Position numbers and translations under genes: made by a program
The notes under the pieces: model-generated
Database searches by the model: none
The model's input: only the letters and a program-made list of their open reading frames with translations
Told to the model about the DNA's origin: nothing
Shown: one piece after another, positions 5,160 to 6,224 of the stretch
Position numbering within the stretch: the first letter of the stretch is position 1
Layout: each line of letters begins with the position of its first letter
Assembly: GCA_938082955.1 (NCBI GenBank)
Contig: CALKDE010000329.1
Span: forward strand, 1-6,224
Origin: an uncultured Pseudomonadales bacterium
GTDB taxonomy: Bacteria > Pseudomonadota > Gammaproteobacteria > Pseudomonadales > Pseudohongiellaceae
DNA length: 6,224 nt
Direction of reading: 5' to 3'

Positions 5160-5819
5160 ATGCTGTCAGATCTACAAGCTAGAACAATGCTGTCACTTCA
5201 GTCAGCTATGAATGCAAAGGTAGACCCGAATTGGGTAGCCGCTCGCTACCCTTATATGCGCGCCGTGGTTATTGAGGCCGCTGAAGCCATCGAACATCAT
5301 GGCTGGAAATGGTGGAAGAAGCAGGAGAAGGATCTTCCTCAGCTACAGATGGAGTTGATCGATATCTGGCATTTCCTCCTTTCGGAAATCTTGCTTAGCG
5401 AGGAAGGAAGTGAGACAGCGGCCTTACTGAAGCTGACCGAGCAGCTCGAGAGTATCCCTGGTTCGCAGCAGGTCGATTTCGACGGTAAGCAGTACAACTT
5501 AAACTCGATTGAACTACTCGACCAGCTTGAGCTACTTATAGCACTGTCTGCTGCGCGAAAGATCGAGCTGTCTGTATTTGCCGCGATAATGAGCAATTGC
5601 GAGATGGATTGGACTGAGTTGTACTGCCAATACGTCGGTAAGAATGTTCTTAACTTCTTCCGCCAAGACCATGGCTATCAGGATGGCAGCTATCAGAAAA
5701 TGTGGAACGGTCGCGAGGACAATTCGTACTTAGTAGAAGTAATGGCCGAGCTCGACCCAGGTGATGCTAAGTACAAAGACAAGCTCTACAAGGCTCTGAG
5801 TAATCACTACCCAAATTAG
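5160..5819 (+). CDS. Dimeric all-alpha dUTPase (dUTPase_2 family)
   Basis: It hydrolyses dUTP to dUMP and pyrophosphate in the cytoplasm, keeping uracil out of DNA and feeding thymidylate synthesis. The 219 residues show the all-alpha NTP pyrophosphatase metal motif: Glu39 and Glu42 (EAAEA), then after 22 residues Glu65 and Asp68 (QMELIDIWHF). The family block GWKWWKK (48-54) is present, as is the C-terminal substrate block GKNVLNFFRQDHGYQDGSY (160-178), with Asn162, Asn165, Arg168 and Asp170. This is the dimeric type known from Leishmania, Campylobacter and some phages, unrelated to trimeric Dut. ATG 5160 is kept as start because family members carry a few residues before the MLSLQSAMN block. 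An internal ATG at 5187 would give a 210-residue version but also lacks a ribosome-binding site. The gene follows the small 4802 gene and converges on nfuA. Confidence 0.93.
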   Translation: MLSDLQARTMLSLQSAMNAKVDPNWVAARYPYMRAVVIEAAEAIEHHGWKWWKKQEKDLPQLQMELIDIWHFLLSEILLSEEGSETAALLKLTEQLESIPGSQQVDFDGKQYNLNSIELLDQLELLIALSAARKIELSVFAAIMSNCEMDWTELYCQYVGKNVLNFFRQDHGYQDGSYQKMWNGREDNSYLVEVMAELDPGDAKYKDKLYKALSNHYPN

Positions 5820-5833
5820 TTCTCAAAGTAGTA

Positions 5834-5855
5834 CTCAATTTGCCCAAGAATTGAG
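5834..5855. terminator. Inverted repeat between convergent stops, possible weak bidirectional terminator
   Basis: CTCAATT (5834-5840) pairs perfectly with AATTGAG (5849-5855) across an eight-base loop, in the 40 bases between the dUTPase and nfuA stops. Its position fits a shared terminator. The stem is AT-rich and no T tract follows on either strand, so efficiency would be low. Confidence 0.45.
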
Positions 5856-5859
5856 CCTG

Positions 5860-6224
5860 CTAGTAGTAAGCGTTCTCTTTAACAGTATGATCTGTAACGT
5901 CACGCACTTCTTTCAGCTGAGGAATTTGTTCTAGCAAGGTCTTCTCCACGCCGTTTTTAAGTGTGACATCGACCATTCCGCAACCCTGACAGCCTCCACC
6001 AAAGCGAAGAACAGCGACATTCTCTTCAAATATTTCTTCGAGAGACACATTTCCGCCATGAGCAGCCAATCCAGGGTTGACCTCGTTGTAGAGGATATAA
6101 TTGACTCGATCTTCGATTGGGCTATCGTCGGAAATCATTGGCAGGCGGGAGTTTGGCGCCTTAATCGTTAGCTGGCCGCCCATGGAATCCTTCGCGAAGT
6201 CCACTACGGCCTCTTCCAGGAAAG
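5860..6224 (-). CDS. nfuA: Fe-S cluster scaffold/carrier NfuA, C-terminal part (5' end off the window)
   Basis: NfuA receives Fe-S clusters, binds a [4Fe-4S] cluster between two subunits and delivers it to target apoproteins, notably under oxidative stress or iron limitation. The 120 visible residues contain the whole Nfu domain, with FGGGCQGC giving the paired cluster cysteines (residues 78 and 81 of this fragment, matching Cys149 and Cys152 of E. coli). MVDVTLKNGVEK follows, and the protein ends VKENAYY, like the E. coli HSYY end. The preceding GGQLTIKAPN is the end of the degenerate A-type N-terminal domain. The frame stays open to base 6222 (FLEEAVVDFAK), so the gene continues to the right. 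The GTG at 6204 is an internal valine, not the start. About 70 N-terminal residues are missing, judged against the 191 of E. coli NfuA. Confidence 0.96.
   Translation of the reverse strand, partial: FLEEAVVDFAKDSMGGQLTIKAPNSRLPMISDDSPIEDRVNYILYNEVNPGLAAHGGNVSLEEIFEENVAVLRFGGGCQGCGMVDVTLKNGVEKTLLEQIPQLKEVRDVTDHTVKENAYY

Overview
This window looks like ordinary chromosome from a gammaproteobacterium, probably a free-living aquatic one. The evidence is a tRNA-Glu close to the E. coli gene, a YadG/YadH-type ABC transporter, a long-form (E. coli-type) QueF, an NfuA with a C-terminal CxxC scaffold domain, and an all-alpha dimeric dUTPase in place of the trimeric Dut. A secreted PQQ-dependent dehydrogenase also fits a marine or environmental heterotroph. 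The genus cannot be fixed from the sequence alone. I see no transposase, integrase, CRISPR array, phage gene or toxin-antitoxin pair.

Layout. Bases 1-912 (minus) hold the N-terminal 304 residues of a periplasmic PQQ dehydrogenase that runs off the left edge. Upstream of it is a strikingly C-rich, G-poor leader (960-1050). Next, on the minus strand, come a tRNA-Ser(GGA) with its own terminator (1160-1283), a decayed second copy of that tRNA (1401-1526), and a terminator closing the next operon. That operon (2437-4144 then 1603-2421, all minus) is read in the order ABC ATPase, ABC-2 permease, queF, with gaps of only 10 and 15 bases. Upstream of it lies tRNA-Glu(TTC), with a good terminator and a near-consensus promoter (4281-4455, minus).

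The strand then switches. After about 350 bases with no gene, two plus-strand genes follow: a small charged helical protein of unknown function (4802-5059) and a dimeric dUTPase (5160-5819). The dUTPase converges on nfuA (5860-6224, minus), whose 5' part is beyond the right edge. A small inverted repeat sits between the convergent stops.

How the genes relate. They do not form one system. YadGH-type export and QueF (queuosine synthesis) are co-transcribed, but no biochemical link is evident. The dUTPase keeps dUTP low and supplies dUMP. NfuA carries Fe-S clusters. The points most worth a second look are the tRNA-Ser relic, the rut-like leader of the PQQ gene, the uncharacterised gene before the dUTPase, and the unusual C-rich leader of the dUTPase.
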